This document shows, in pieces, positions 1 to 7,665 of a DNA stretch of 26,768 nt. This DNA comes from an uncultured Collinsella sp. (GTDB taxonomy: Bacteria > Actinomycetota > Coriobacteriia > Coriobacteriales > Coriobacteriaceae), in the NCBI GenBank assembly GCA_902494535.1, contig CABUTO010000033.1, forward strand, positions 1-26,768, given 5' to 3'. Position numbers and translations under genes: made by a program. A model generated the notes under the pieces. It did no database searches, was not told where the DNA came from, and worked only from the letters and a program-made list of their open reading frames with translations. The stretch's first letter is position 1. Each line of letters opens with the position of its first letter.

Positions 1-45
1 GCGTCGACGACATGCCGGGGGCGGACCGGGACGGGTTCAACGGCA

Positions 46-81
46 GGCCCCGCCGACCGATTGCAAGCGGTCGGCGGGGCC
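46..81. terminator. Perfect 14-bp GC-rich hairpin, probable terminator
   Basis: GGCCCCGCCGACCG (46-59) pairs perfectly with 68-81 around an 8-nt loop. No clear T tract follows on either strand, so termination is inferred from stem strength and intergenic position. It may end a gene lying to the left of the window; bases 1-45 hold no recognisable gene. Confidence 0.5.
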
Positions 82-120
82 ATTGTGGCTCTTGACAGCG
101 GATTGGGTCATATGAGCGAG

Positions 121-218
121 CGACGTCCAGAGCGAACAAGTTGGCATGAAAAGGGCGAGGCATTGACCTTCTGGTCATGCCTCGCCTTTTGAATGACAAA
201 TTGTTGTTCTGGACGTCG
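121..218. terminator. Nested inverted repeat with bidirectional terminator core
   Basis: The core stem (149-168 with 173-190) reads AAAAGGGCGAGGCATTGACC against its near-complement, with two single-base bulges and flanking AAAA/TTTT, so it could terminate both strands. Around it an 11-bp outer arm, CGACGTCCAGA (121-131), pairs exactly with 208-218. For the minus-strand dehydrogenase this is the first downstream structure with a T tract. Confidence 0.65.
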
Positions 219-234
219 CGCAGCGTCGACCGGT

Positions 235-310
235 CCGCCGTTCGTTAGAACGGCGGAACCCATGGGGCTCGCAGCGTCGAGGGGTTCCGGCGTTTGGAAA
301 ACGCCGGAAC
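235..310. repeat. Two short perfect hairpins downstream of the dehydrogenase
   Basis: CCGCCGTTC (235-243) pairs with GAACGGCGG (248-256), and GTTCCGGCGTTT (284-295) pairs with AAACGCCGGAAC (299-310). The second lies 4 bp beyond the dehydrogenase stop codon. CGCAGCGTCGA occurs twice, at 219-229 and 270-280. Together with the nested repeat at 121-218 this makes a 190-bp run of palindromes. Neither hairpin has a T tract, so a role in 3'-end protection of the mRNA is only a guess. Confidence 0.5.
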
Positions 311-313
311 AAC

Positions 314-1249
314 CTAATGTTCGATCCAGCAGCGCAGGGTTTCGCCGGCTTGCAGGTGACGCAGATTCTCTGCGGCAATGTCGACCACATTGTTGAGCGT
401 AGCCTCCAAGTGGAACCAACCGGAGACGTGCGGCGTGATGAGCATGTTGGGCGCATCCCACAGCGGGCTTGCGGCGGGCAGCGGCTCGGGGTCGGTGACG
501 TCGACCGCGGCGCCGGCGAGATGTCCCGACTCCAGAGCGGCAACCAAGTCCTCGGCGACCACAAGATCGCCGCGGCCGCCGTTGGCAAAGAAGGCGCCCG
601 GCTTCATCGCGGCGAAGAACTCGGCGTTCGCCAGGCCGCGGGTCTCGGGTGTGCTGGGCATAAAGGATGCGACGACATCGGCCTCGGCCAGGCGCTCAGA
701 CAGGGCATCCATGCCGTCCATGTCCTCAAATACAATGGGGTAGACGAGCGGATGGCGCTTGATGCCGCGGACGTGTGCGCCCATGCTGCGGCAGAGCGTG
801 GCAAAGTGGCCGCCGATATCGCCTGCGCCCAGCACCAGCACGTTGGCATTTTTGAGCGAGGTAACCGGCCCCAAATCCTCCCAGCGATGCTCGCGCTGCA
901 AGTCGTGATAGCCGGGCAGGCGCTTCATCATAGAAAGAACCATGGCAAACATGTGCTCGCTTACGGCCTGACCGTAGGCGCCCACCGAGCAAGACAGTTT
1001 GGCGTCGGCTGGTACGGTGCCGGCGGCAAGGTAGTCGTCATAGCCGGCGGTCTGCAATTGCAACAGCTGGAGGTGCTTGCACGCGGTAAGCAGGGCAGGG
1101 TCAATGTTGCCCAAGATCACGTCGGCATCGGCGACCTGTTCACGTGTGGCGGCGTCGGAGCTCGTGTAGATAAAGTCCTCGCCCGGAGCACTCGACTCAA
1201 GAATTGCGCGATGGCGGTCGTTGACAGGCAACAAAACCAGGATGTTCAC
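314..1249 (-). CDS. D-isomer-specific 2-hydroxyacid dehydrogenase family protein
   Basis: A 311-residue cytosolic NAD(P)-dependent oxidoreductase of the D-2-hydroxyacid/phosphoglycerate dehydrogenase family, expected to interconvert a 2-oxoacid and its D-2-hydroxyacid. The Rossmann motif GxGxxG is at residues 141-146 (GAGDIG). The catalytic set is visible: Arg226 in GGRGD, Glu255 in DPEP and His274 in ITPH. The N-terminal substrate domain (1-95) is short and divergent, so the substrate cannot be named. I chose the GTG at 1249 because GGAGAGGA lies just upstream; a longer ATG-started frame reaches 1324 but its first 25 codons run through a dispersed repeat. It is transcribed away from the aminopeptidase and separated from it by a terminator, so it is probably monocistronic. 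Confidence 0.88.
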   Translation of the reverse strand: MNILVLLPVNDRHRAILESSAPGEDFIYTSSDAATREQVADADVILGNIDPALLTACKHLQLLQLQTAGYDDYLAAGTVPADAKLSCSVGAYGQAVSEHMFAMVLSMMKRLPGYHDLQREHRWEDLGPVTSLKNANVLVLGAGDIGGHFATLCRSMGAHVRGIKRHPLVYPIVFEDMDGMDALSERLAEADVVASFMPSTPETRGLANAEFFAAMKPGAFFANGGRGDLVVAEDLVAALESGHLAGAAVDVTDPEPLPAASPLWDAPNMLITPHVSGWFHLEATLNNVVDIAAENLRHLQAGETLRCWIEH

Positions 1250-1269
1250 AAGCAGTCCTCTCCGCCCAA

Positions 1270-1320
1270 CCTGCCAAAAAGGGGCAGGTTTATTTTGGCA
1301 GGTTTTATCAGGCAAAACGT
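1270..1320. repeat. Dispersed intergenic repeat, copy A
   Basis: Bases 1276-1320 match 11213-11257 at 41 of 45 positions, including an unbroken 25-bp block. Within copy A, CCTGCCAAAA (1270-1279) is the exact inverse of 1293-1302, and a second CCTGCC/GGCAGG pairing is possible. Read on the minus strand, the same GGCAGGT can pair with either of two upstream ACCTGCC sites. The structure lies just ahead of the dehydrogenase ribosome binding site. Confidence 0.75.
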
Positions 1321-1322
1321 TC

Positions 1323-1370
1323 AAATAAAAACGCCGGATGCAAGACGAGCGTGCCCGTCAGCATCCGGCG
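1323..1370 (-). terminator. Intrinsic terminator of the methionine aminopeptidase gene
   Basis: CGCCGGATGC (1332-1341) pairs perfectly with GCATCCGGCG (1361-1370). On the minus strand the stem is followed by TTTTTATTT. It begins 10 bp after the map stop codon. Confidence 0.85.
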
Positions 1371-1379
1371 CATCTACAG

Positions 1380-2267
1380 CTACCAGCTCAGCAGCTCGTA
1401 ACCGTCCTCGGTCACCACGAGCTGTACCTCGCACTGGGCCGAGTCGCTGCCGTCCTTGGTGCGCACGCACCAGCCGTCGCCCTTGCTGATCTTAATGTCG
1501 GGCGCTCCGGCATTGACCATGGGCTCGATGGTAAAGACCATGCCCGGGGCCATGATGGTGTCCACATCGGGCGCCTCGGTGGTAAAGCCCACAAACGGGT
1601 CCTCGTGGAACTCCTTACCGATGCCGTGTCCGCCGTACTCGCGCACCACGCTAAAGCCGGCGTCCTCGACCGTCTTTTGCACGGCCTCGGCCATCACGGA
1701 CAGCGGCAGCCACGGCTTGACGGCGGCCAGACCCGCCTCCACGCTGGCGCGGGTGACGTCGACCAGGCGCTGGCGCTCGGCCGAGACCTCGCCGATGCAG
1801 AACATACGGCTCGAGTCGCTAAAGTAGCCGTCCAAAATCGTGGAGCAGTCCACGTTGATAATATCGCCCTCGTGAAGCACGTCTGTATCACAGGGGATGC
1901 CGTGACAGACGACGTCATTGATCGAGGTGCACACGCTTTTGGGGTAGCCCTCGTAGTTGAGGTCGGCCGGCGTGCCACCGTGCTCGACGGTGTAGTCGTA
2001 GATCATCTGGTCGATCTGGTTGGTGGTCATGCCCGCGGCGATGTGCTCGCCTACGTAGTCGAGCACGCCCACGTTGATGGCGGCCGAGCGCTTGATGCCC
2101 TCGATATCGGCGGGCGTCTTGTAGAGCGTGCGGGGCAGGACCTCCCAGCCCTCTTCCCACAGGCGCTCGAGGCGCTCGTCGAAGGCGCTATGACATTTCT
2201 TATATTTTTTGCCGCTGCCGCACCAGCAAGCGTCGTTGCGGCCGGGCATAGGTCCGTTGTCAAACAT
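1380..2267 (-). CDS. map: Type I methionine aminopeptidase with N-terminal SEC-C motif
   Basis: A 295-residue metalloprotease that removes the initiator methionine from nascent proteins in the cytosol. An N-terminal SEC-C zinc-binding motif (CWCGSGKKYKKCH, residues 15-27) precedes the pita-bread catalytic domain. Metal and catalytic residues can be placed in the usual blocks: His in VVCHGIP, Asp in NVDCS, Asp in GYFSDSS, His in GGHGIGKEFHEDP, Glu in FTIEPMV, and the last Glu in QCEVQLVVTEDGYE. SEC-C-tagged aminopeptidases are common in Gram-positive bacteria and the motif is thought to help ribosome or protein association. AAAGGAAG precedes the ATG at 2267. Several genomes carry two map genes; whether this is the only one here is unknown. 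Confidence 0.95.
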   Translation of the reverse strand: MFDNGPMPGRNDACWCGSGKKYKKCHSAFDERLERLWEEGWEVLPRTLYKTPADIEGIKRSAAINVGVLDYVGEHIAAGMTTNQIDQMIYDYTVEHGGTPADLNYEGYPKSVCTSINDVVCHGIPCDTDVLHEGDIINVDCSTILDGYFSDSSRMFCIGEVSAERQRLVDVTRASVEAGLAAVKPWLPLSVMAEAVQKTVEDAGFSVVREYGGHGIGKEFHEDPFVGFTTEAPDVDTIMAPGMVFTIEPMVNAGAPDIKISKGDGWCVRTKDGSDSAQCEVQLVVTEDGYELLSW

Positions 2268-2319
2268 GGCTAACTTCCTTTCATCCGCAGCTAGTATAGC
2301 CCACTCACGTGTCCATAAA

Positions 2320-2386
2320 AGTTGCGGTGATATAGTTCCGATTTAAGCGGTTTAACAGCACAAATAGGAACTATATCACCGCAACT
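2320..2386. repeat. 20-bp perfect inverted repeat, probable terminator of the radical SAM gene
   Basis: AGTTGCGGTGATATAGTTCC (2320-2339) is the exact inverse of 2367-2386, with a 27-nt loop. On the minus strand the second arm is followed by TTTTATGG, so it could terminate the radical SAM transcript that ends at 2428. The A/T-rich arm differs from the GC-rich stems of ordinary terminators in this window and looks like a dispersed palindromic element. The remaining intergenic bases (2268-2427) show nothing else. Confidence 0.7.
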
Positions 2387-2427
2387 GATGGAGTGGGATG
2401 GCGGACACTGGCTGCTGCGCGGTTTTG

Positions 2428-3204
2428 CTAGTAGCTCACCTGGCAGGGGATGCCGAGGGCGCGCACGCGTGCAGCGATCGTGTCGAGCACCTCGGGTGCT
2501 GCCTTGGCAAGGCCGGCGACCGGTGTCTCGCGCGCCACCGTGTAGATGGTCGCTTCTTGCGGGCGAATGCGCTCGAGCGCCGCGAGCCAGGGGGCAACGT
2601 ACTCCTCGCCGGTGTTGTCGATGAGCTTGCCTTGATACTCGCCGGTCAAAAAGATCGTCTGGATAATAACGTGACCGTCAAAGCTTGCGAACGTCTCGAT
2701 CTGGTGCTCGACGTCGTAGGGGCCAACAGGCTGGTCGAGCAGCTGGATAAATGCCGGGTCGACGGTATCGAGCTTAAGAATGTTGTCGTCGACCATCATG
2801 AGCGCATTGTGTACCTCGGGGCGGTCGGCGCGCGTGCCGTTGGAGAGCACGGCAATCTTGGAGTTTGGGGCCAGCTGGTCGCGAAGCGCGACGGCACCGG
2901 CGATGGCCTGCGGAAACTCCGGTGCGGCGGTGGGCTCGCCGTTGCCTGCGAAGGTGATCACATCGGGGAGCTCGCCCTCGGCTGCCATATCGCGCAGCTT
3001 TGCCTCGAGCGCGTCGAGTACCACGGCGGTTGTGTTGTACGGCTCGTGGCAGGGGCGCTCGGCGTTGAGGCCGTTTTCGCAGTAAATGCAGTCGAACGTG
3101 CAGATTTTGCCGCTGGCCGGCATCATGTTGACGCCGAGCGAGAGACCAAGGCGACGGCTGCGAACGGGCCCAAAGATGGGGCTGGCATTCAAAAACGTAG
3201 ACAT
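2428..3204 (-). CDS. Radical SAM protein, TYW1-like/COG0731 type
   Basis: A 258-residue iron-sulfur enzyme. The radical SAM signature CxxxCxxC is at Cys35-Cys39-Cys42 (CTFDCIYC), preceded by a block typical of COG0731 proteins (PVRSRRLGLSLGVNMMP). A glycine-rich SAM-contacting segment, TFAGNGEPTAAPEF, follows near residue 80. COG0731 includes archaeal wybutosine synthase homologues, but bacteria lack wyosine, so the substrate is unknown. GAGGAG precedes two in-frame ATGs six bases apart (3210 and 3204). I chose 3204 because its 9-nt spacing is better. The gene sits alone between two palindromes, divergent from the hydrolase gene. Confidence 0.85.
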   Translation of the reverse strand: MSTFLNASPIFGPVRSRRLGLSLGVNMMPASGKICTFDCIYCENGLNAERPCHEPYNTTAVVLDALEAKLRDMAAEGELPDVITFAGNGEPTAAPEFPQAIAGAVALRDQLAPNSKIAVLSNGTRADRPEVHNALMMVDDNILKLDTVDPAFIQLLDQPVGPYDVEHQIETFASFDGHVIIQTIFLTGEYQGKLIDNTGEEYVAPWLAALERIRPQEATIYTVARETPVAGLAKAAPEVLDTIAARVRALGIPCQVSY

Positions 3205-3340
3205 AGGCATATGCTCCTCAAGACAATTGTGCCTAAGCATAGCATCGGCTCCAAAGCAGGGTGCGGGCTCTTGCTTTACAAGTTTCGTTTTTTCACGTCG
3301 CTCATTATGCCGTGTCATGAAAAGCCTCGGGTCGGGTAAA

Positions 3341-3354
3341 GTTAATCTGTTAAC
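3341..3354. promoter_or_regulatory. Small palindrome in the divergent promoter region
   Basis: GTTAA-TCTG-TTAAC is a perfect 5-bp inverted repeat in the 225-bp gap between the divergent radical SAM and hydrolase genes. It could be an operator. No regulator is encoded next to it and no other copy was seen, so confidence is low. Confidence 0.3.
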
Positions 3355-3429
3355 AAGGCGTAAAGCAATGCGGGTCTATCCAGCCGTACTGACGCGCAAC
3401 TGGATGGGCGTTGATGATGGGGGCACAAC

Positions 3430-4227
3430 ATGGATTTTACGGTCGAGAATGCGGGCACCACGATTGCCTGTCGCGAATATGCCGGCCCGGATGTGTCGCC
3501 TGATACTCCTGCCTTGGTGTGCGTGCACGGCGCTTGTGTCGACGGCACATTTTTCGACGGCATCGCATGTGAGCTCAGTCGCAACTACCGCGTAATTGCC
3601 TACGACCGCCGCGGCTGTGGCGGCAGCAGCGAAGCGGCAGACGGCAGCTATGATCTTGCCGCTCAGGCCGCCGACCTGCAGGCCGTGATCGAACACGTTG
3701 GCGCTCCGACAAATGTGCTTGCGCACAGCGCCGGTACGTTGGTGGCGCTGGAGCTTCTTCGCACCGAACCCCATCTCGTCGCCCGTGCGATTCTGCATGA
3801 GCCGGCTGTGTCGGCCGAAGGCGTCGGCATGGGCGCAGCTCCGATTTTGCTCGATATGATTGCGGCTGGAAAGGTTTCAAGGGCGCTTCGGCTTTTCTTG
3901 GGAGCCCTCGGCGACTTGGACCCCGAGGCTCCCGGGACGACCGAAGCGGAAGCCAAACATGCCCTGCGCAATGGTCGTTGCTTTATGGCGAACGAATATG
4001 GAACAAATATGACATATGCTCCCGACTGGGAGCGCGCCCGCGAATCAAAGGCGGTGTCGGCTGTGTTTTTGGGCGAGCTTTCGGTCGGTACACCCCGCGA
4101 GGCTGGTACGCGAGCGGCTGCCGAATATCTCGATTGCCCCCTTGTGACGATCCCGGGCGCGCATAACGGTTTGCGCGATCGCCCCGTTACGGCGGCAAAC
4201 GCCGTTCACGATGTCTTGGAGCGTTAG
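3430..4227 (+). CDS. Alpha/beta-hydrolase fold protein
   Basis: A 265-residue soluble hydrolase. The oxyanion-hole HG motif is in VCVHGAC (residues 31-37), the nucleophile elbow is AHSAG with Ser100, and the likely catalytic histidine is His245 in PGAHNGL. The strand order and the block YDRRGCGGSS at 58-67 match the family of small esterases, haloperoxidase-like enzymes and C-C hydrolases. A cap region spans roughly residues 130-205. The substrate cannot be deduced. The ATG at 3430 follows a weak GGGGGC ribosome binding site. The gene appears monocistronic, with a 211-bp gap before the next gene. Confidence 0.85.
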   Translation: MDFTVENAGTTIACREYAGPDVSPDTPALVCVHGACVDGTFFDGIACELSRNYRVIAYDRRGCGGSSEAADGSYDLAAQAADLQAVIEHVGAPTNVLAHSAGTLVALELLRTEPHLVARAILHEPAVSAEGVGMGAAPILLDMIAAGKVSRALRLFLGALGDLDPEAPGTTEAEAKHALRNGRCFMANEYGTNMTYAPDWERARESKAVSAVFLGELSVGTPREAGTRAAAEYLDCPLVTIPGAHNGLRDRPVTAANAVHDVLER

Positions 4228-4258
4228 CACGCTCGATGACCTGCGGGGAGGGGGACTG

Positions 4259-4291
4259 TTGGCGTTTCGTCATTGTTAACGAATGCGCCAA
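4259..4291. other. Imperfect hairpin in the 211-bp gap after the hydrolase gene
   Basis: TTGGCG (4259-4264) pairs with CGCCAA (4286-4291) and TTCGT pairs with ACGAA inside it. There is no T tract, so a terminator role for the hydrolase gene is weak. The rest of 4228-4438 presumably holds the promoter of the next gene, but no convincing -35/-10 pair could be picked. Confidence 0.3.
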
Positions 4292-4438
4292 TAACCACGC
4301 GCCCGCGGTTCCATTACCACCGTTTGCCAGGTCATAAAAATGTAACAGCATTCACGTGCTTACCTGCATCGGCAAGGTGTTACCCTTGTAGCATTTGGAA
4401 CCCACCGCTACCATGCGAAACTATCGAAAGGGCCCCAT

Positions 4439-6319
4439 ATGCTCAATAATCACGAGGTCAATCTAACCGACGAGGAGGCTGCCGCTGAGGTCGCCCGCGT
4501 CGCGAAGACCTACCCCGTGGTGCGTTTGCTGTCGGCCGATCAGATTAAGAGCGAGCCTAACTGCCTGCTCGCCGGCGATCGCTGCCCTTGTCTGCGTCAG
4601 TCGAGTCTTGAGGCTTTGGCAGACTCCGATGAGGTGTCGGAGCAACTGCTCAACGATGGTGTTGAGTACCGCGCTCGCCTACGCCCTCTAAAGGTCGAGG
4701 GTGAGCCTCGTGTCTTGCTGATGGTGCGTCCGATTGATGAACAAGAGGCTGCAGAAGAGGACCTTGTCTACACCGACGTGCTGACGAGTGTGCGCAATCG
4801 CCGATATTACGAGGAAAAGCTCCGTAGCGCCCGCATGAAGGCCGGCGTTGCGGTGATCGACCTTGATGATTTTAAGGTCTTCAACGATACGTGTGGCCGT
4901 CATGCCGGCGACCTTGCGCTCGGTGCTGTGGCGACAGCCATACGCAACGGAATTCGTTCGACTGACGAGCTCGTACGCTATGGCTGCGACAAGTTTGTGG
5001 TCGTCATGCCCAATATTCCTTCCGATGACTTCACCCGTCGCCTGCATCAGGTGTCCGATGCCGTTCATGCCACGATTGTTCCGGGCCATGAGTACGTGAG
5101 CCTGACGGCATGTGTTGGTGGCGTTCGTATTCATGGCGAGACGGTCGATGAGGGCGTTGGCCGCGCTGTCCAGTTATTGAGCCGCGCTAAGGCAAAAGCC
5201 GGTACGGTCGTGACCGATGCCGATTCCATCGAAGCCTTCCAAAGCGAAAAGCCTTTGGTGCTTATTGTCGATGACTCCGAGATGAACCGAGCCATTCTCA
5301 ACGAGATGCTCAAGGACGAGTATTGCATCCTCGAGGCCGATAACGGTCGTACGGCGCTCGACATGGTCGACCGCTATGGCGATGAGTTGTCGCTCGTGCT
5401 GCTGGATATTGTCATGCCGGGCATAAGCGGCTTTGAGGTGCTGGCCGATCTGTCGCGCCGATCGGGTATCGACAATCTGCCTTTCATTATGATTTCGAGC
5501 GAAGATTCCGATGATATGGTTCTGCGCGCGTACGAGCTGGGCGCCTCGGACTATATCAACCGCCCGTTTGACTCCCGTGTCGTGCGCCGCCGTGTAAGCA
5601 ACACCATCCGCCTATACGCCAAACAGCGCCGCCTGACGAGCCTGCTGTCCCAGCAGTACAACGAGCGCGTCAAGAACAGTCGCATGCTCATTGACATCAT
5701 GGCCGGCGTCATGGAGCTTCGCAACGGCGAGAGCGGCAGGCACGTTACGAATATCGAAAAACTGACCGAGCTGCTGCTTGACTGTCTGGTCCAGCGTAGC
5801 GACACGATCTCCCTCGACAATGAGGAGCGCTCCACGATTGCCCTGGCTTCGGCGCTGCACGATATTGGCAAGATGGCGATTGACGATGCGATCCTCAACA
5901 AACCCGGGCGCCTTACGCCCGAGGAGTTCGAGATTATGAAGACGCATACCACGATCGGCGCCGACATGTTGCTTGAGCTGGGTCGCCATCACGTCGGCAA
6001 TGCGCTTATGGAATATGCGTACCAGATTGCGCGTTGGCACCACGAGCGCTGGGACGGCAAGGGTTATCCCGATGGCCTTAAGGGCGACGAGATTCCCATT
6101 GCCGCACAGGTGGTTTCGGTGGCCGACGTGTACGATGCGCTGACGAGCGTGCGCGTGTACAAGGACGCTATCCCGCACGAGGAGGCAATCCAGATGATTC
6201 TGGACGGTAAGTGCGGCACCTTTAACCCGCTGTTGCTCGAATGCCTGCTCGAGGTGCAAGACCGTATTGCCGAGACGTTGGCACGCCCCGCCGACGTCGT
6301 TGCGTTTCCCACGATTTAG
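4439..6319 (+). CDS. GGDEF-receiver-HD-GYP cyclic-di-GMP signalling protein
   Basis: A 626-residue cytosolic signalling protein. Residues 1-105 are a PAS-like region with a Cys cluster (GDRCPC, 46-51). A GGDEF domain spans about 112-262, but its active-site loop reads GCDKF (182-186) instead of GG(D/E)EF, while the upstream inhibitory RxxD site (RSTD, 173-176) is kept at the correct spacing. A receiver domain spans about 273-395 with acidic pair Asp278/279 and phosphoacceptor Asp323; the usual Lys of KPF is Arg375. The HD-GYP phosphodiesterase domain spans about 415-612 and looks intact (HDIGK at 474-478; GKGYP at 540-544). It is therefore more likely to degrade c-di-GMP than to make it. GAAAGGG precedes the ATG. 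The Hpt gene follows 23 bp later. Confidence 0.93.
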   Translation: MLNNHEVNLTDEEAAAEVARVAKTYPVVRLLSADQIKSEPNCLLAGDRCPCLRQSSLEALADSDEVSEQLLNDGVEYRARLRPLKVEGEPRVLLMVRPIDEQEAAEEDLVYTDVLTSVRNRRYYEEKLRSARMKAGVAVIDLDDFKVFNDTCGRHAGDLALGAVATAIRNGIRSTDELVRYGCDKFVVVMPNIPSDDFTRRLHQVSDAVHATIVPGHEYVSLTACVGGVRIHGETVDEGVGRAVQLLSRAKAKAGTVVTDADSIEAFQSEKPLVLIVDDSEMNRAILNEMLKDEYCILEADNGRTALDMVDRYGDELSLVLLDIVMPGISGFEVLADLSRRSGIDNLPFIMISSEDSDDMVLRAYELGASDYINRPFDSRVVRRRVSNTIRLYAKQRRLTSLLSQQYNERVKNSRMLIDIMAGVMELRNGESGRHVTNIEKLTELLLDCLVQRSDTISLDNEERSTIALASALHDIGKMAIDDAILNKPGRLTPEEFEIMKTHTTIGADMLLELGRHHVGNALMEYAYQIARWHHERWDGKGYPDGLKGDEIPIAAQVVSVADVYDALTSVRVYKDAIPHEEAIQMILDGKCGTFNPLLLECLLEVQDRIAETLARPADVVAFPTI

Positions 6320-6342
6320 TTTGACCAAAGGAGTTTTAATCC

Positions 6343-6699
6343 ATGATTTCCATGCGTGAGGCGTATGAGAAGATCGGCGCTAATTATGATGACGCGTGCG
6401 CTCGGCTGATGGGCGGGGAAATGCTTGCCCGCTTTGCCCTCAAGTTTTTGGATGACGAGAGCATGGACAAGCTGGAGGCCGCTATGGCGGCGGGAGACGC
6501 CGAAGGTGCGTTTATGGCAGCGCACACGCTCAAGGGCGTGAGCCAGAACCTGGGATTCGATAATCTGTACGAGCCGGCGGTCGTGGTGACCGAGGCGCTG
6601 CGCGGCGCCGATGCCGTTGACGGCGCTCGCGAGGGAATGCATGCGCTGCAGCAGCAATATGCGGCCACGTTGTCGGCCCTGCGCGAGGCGGCCGAATAA
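6343..6699 (+). CDS. Stand-alone Hpt (histidine phosphotransfer) protein
   Basis: A 118-residue all-helical protein with one Hpt domain. The phosphoacceptor is His61 in AAHTLKGVSQNLGF, the canonical motif. AAAGGAG lies 9-10 nt before the ATG. It starts 23 bp after the GGDEF-REC-HD-GYP gene on the same strand and shares its terminator, so the pair is probably an operon and the Hpt protein a likely phosphate donor or sink for Asp323 of its neighbour. No histidine kinase is encoded in the window, so the phosphate source lies elsewhere. Confidence 0.9.
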   Translation: MISMREAYEKIGANYDDACARLMGGEMLARFALKFLDDESMDKLEAAMAAGDAEGAFMAAHTLKGVSQNLGFDNLYEPAVVVTEALRGADAVDGAREGMHALQQQYAATLSALREAAE

Positions 6700-6740
6700 A
6701 AGCTTGCGAGCCTTGGGCTGCGTGCCGGCCACATATAGGT

Positions 6741-6785
6741 AAAAGGGCGCCCCGCCGGACCATGTGGCCGGCGGGGCGCCCTTTT
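6741..6785. terminator. 18-bp perfect bidirectional terminator
   Basis: AAAAGGGCGCCCCGCCGG (6741-6758) pairs perfectly with 6768-6785 around a 9-nt loop, with A and T tracts at the two ends. It separates the convergent Hpt (+) and amidotransferase (-) genes and can serve both. Confidence 0.93.
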
Positions 6786-6804
6786 GTGTTGTGCTGTCCG
6801 TGAA

Positions 6805-7614
6805 CTAACGAGCCTGCTTGACCTTTGCTGCTGCCTCGACAAACGACTTCCACAGGTTAAAGTCGGTCTTGAGCGTCTTCCACGTGTACTCAGGGTGCCA
6901 TTGCACGCCCAGGCAGAAAGGCTGGCCTTCGACTTCGATGCACTCGGGAACGCCGTCGGTTGCCTTGGCGACCAAGCGCGTGCTTTTACCCAGACGATCG
7001 ACGCAGCAGTGATGTGCCGAGTTGGTCTGGATCAGCCTGTGCCCGCCAACCGCGCGCTCCAGCAGCGAGCCCGGCACGACCTCGACAGGGTGCACGGGGT
7101 CGTTGAGCACGTGGGTGTGGCGCCACTGCGTGCGGCCCTCGCGCGCACCCAGGCTCGGCACGTCCATGCACAGGGTGCCGCCGGTGGCGACGTTGAGCAG
7201 CTGCGTGCCGCGGCAGGTGGTAAAGAGCGGCTTTTTGGCGCGGAGCACCTCGTCGACCAGCTTGAACTCAAAACTATCGCGGATCTCGCAGCAGAGGGTG
7301 GGGTCGTAGGGTCGATCATCGCCCCAACGTTTGGGATTGACATCGGGGCCGCCGGGAATGGCGATGCCGTCGGCAATATCGACGTAATGACGGATAACAT
7401 CGACGTCTTCGGTAATAGACATCTGCAGCGGCAGGCCGCCGGCGGCAAGGATGGCATCGACAAAGACGCTTGCGATTTCCTCGTTGGGGGAGAGGGTCTC
7501 GCTCAAAAACGGCTTCGCCTCTTCCCAGCGCGGCGCGACGAGGATGAGTGGGCGGTCGGCGGGGGCGACGTCGACGTGCGGAGTGTAGGACGATGAAGTA
7601 CGAGTTCCGATCAT
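6805..7614 (-). CDS. Class I glutamine amidotransferase / gamma-glutamyl-GABA hydrolase family (peptidase C26)
   Basis: A 269-residue cytosolic enzyme with the class I amidotransferase fold. The nucleophile is Cys134 in TTCRGTQLLNV, and the dyad partners are His240 and Glu242 in GVQWHPEY. PGGPDVNP (87-94) is the oxyanion-region signature shared with PuuD-like gamma-glutamyl hydrolases. Such enzymes release glutamate from gamma-glutamyl amides. The gene begins 51 bp after the ATPase gene of an amino-acid importer on the same strand and ends at a strong terminator, so it is probably the last gene of that operon and acts on an imported gamma-glutamyl compound or on glutamine. That substrate link is inference. 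The ribosome binding site before the ATG at 7614 is weak. Confidence 0.88.
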   Translation of the reverse strand: MIGTRTSSSYTPHVDVAPADRPLILVAPRWEEAKPFLSETLSPNEEIASVFVDAILAAGGLPLQMSITEDVDVIRHYVDIADGIAIPGGPDVNPKRWGDDRPYDPTLCCEIRDSFEFKLVDEVLRAKKPLFTTCRGTQLLNVATGGTLCMDVPSLGAREGRTQWRHTHVLNDPVHPVEVVPGSLLERAVGGHRLIQTNSAHHCCVDRLGKSTRLVAKATDGVPECIEVEGQPFCLGVQWHPEYTWKTLKTDFNLWKSFVEAAAKVKQAR

Positions 7615-7665
7615 AGGTGTAACTTTCGAGTTTGGATGGGCATGGCGGGCGGGTGGGCGGTCTGG

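Noticed and set aside
92..116. TTGACA...TATGAG as a promoter
   Set aside because: The spacing is only 14 bp and no gene follows on the plus strand before the terminator at 149-190.
317..1489. A long plus-strand frame across the dehydrogenase gene
   Set aside because: It is antisense to a gene with intact catalytic motifs and crosses a terminator and a dispersed repeat. Similar antisense frames at 1338-2273, 2398-3339, 7636-8877 and 6784-7596 were set aside for the same reason.
4259..4291. Terminator for the hydrolase gene
   Set aside because: The hairpin is imperfect and no T tract follows. It is kept only as an unexplained structure.
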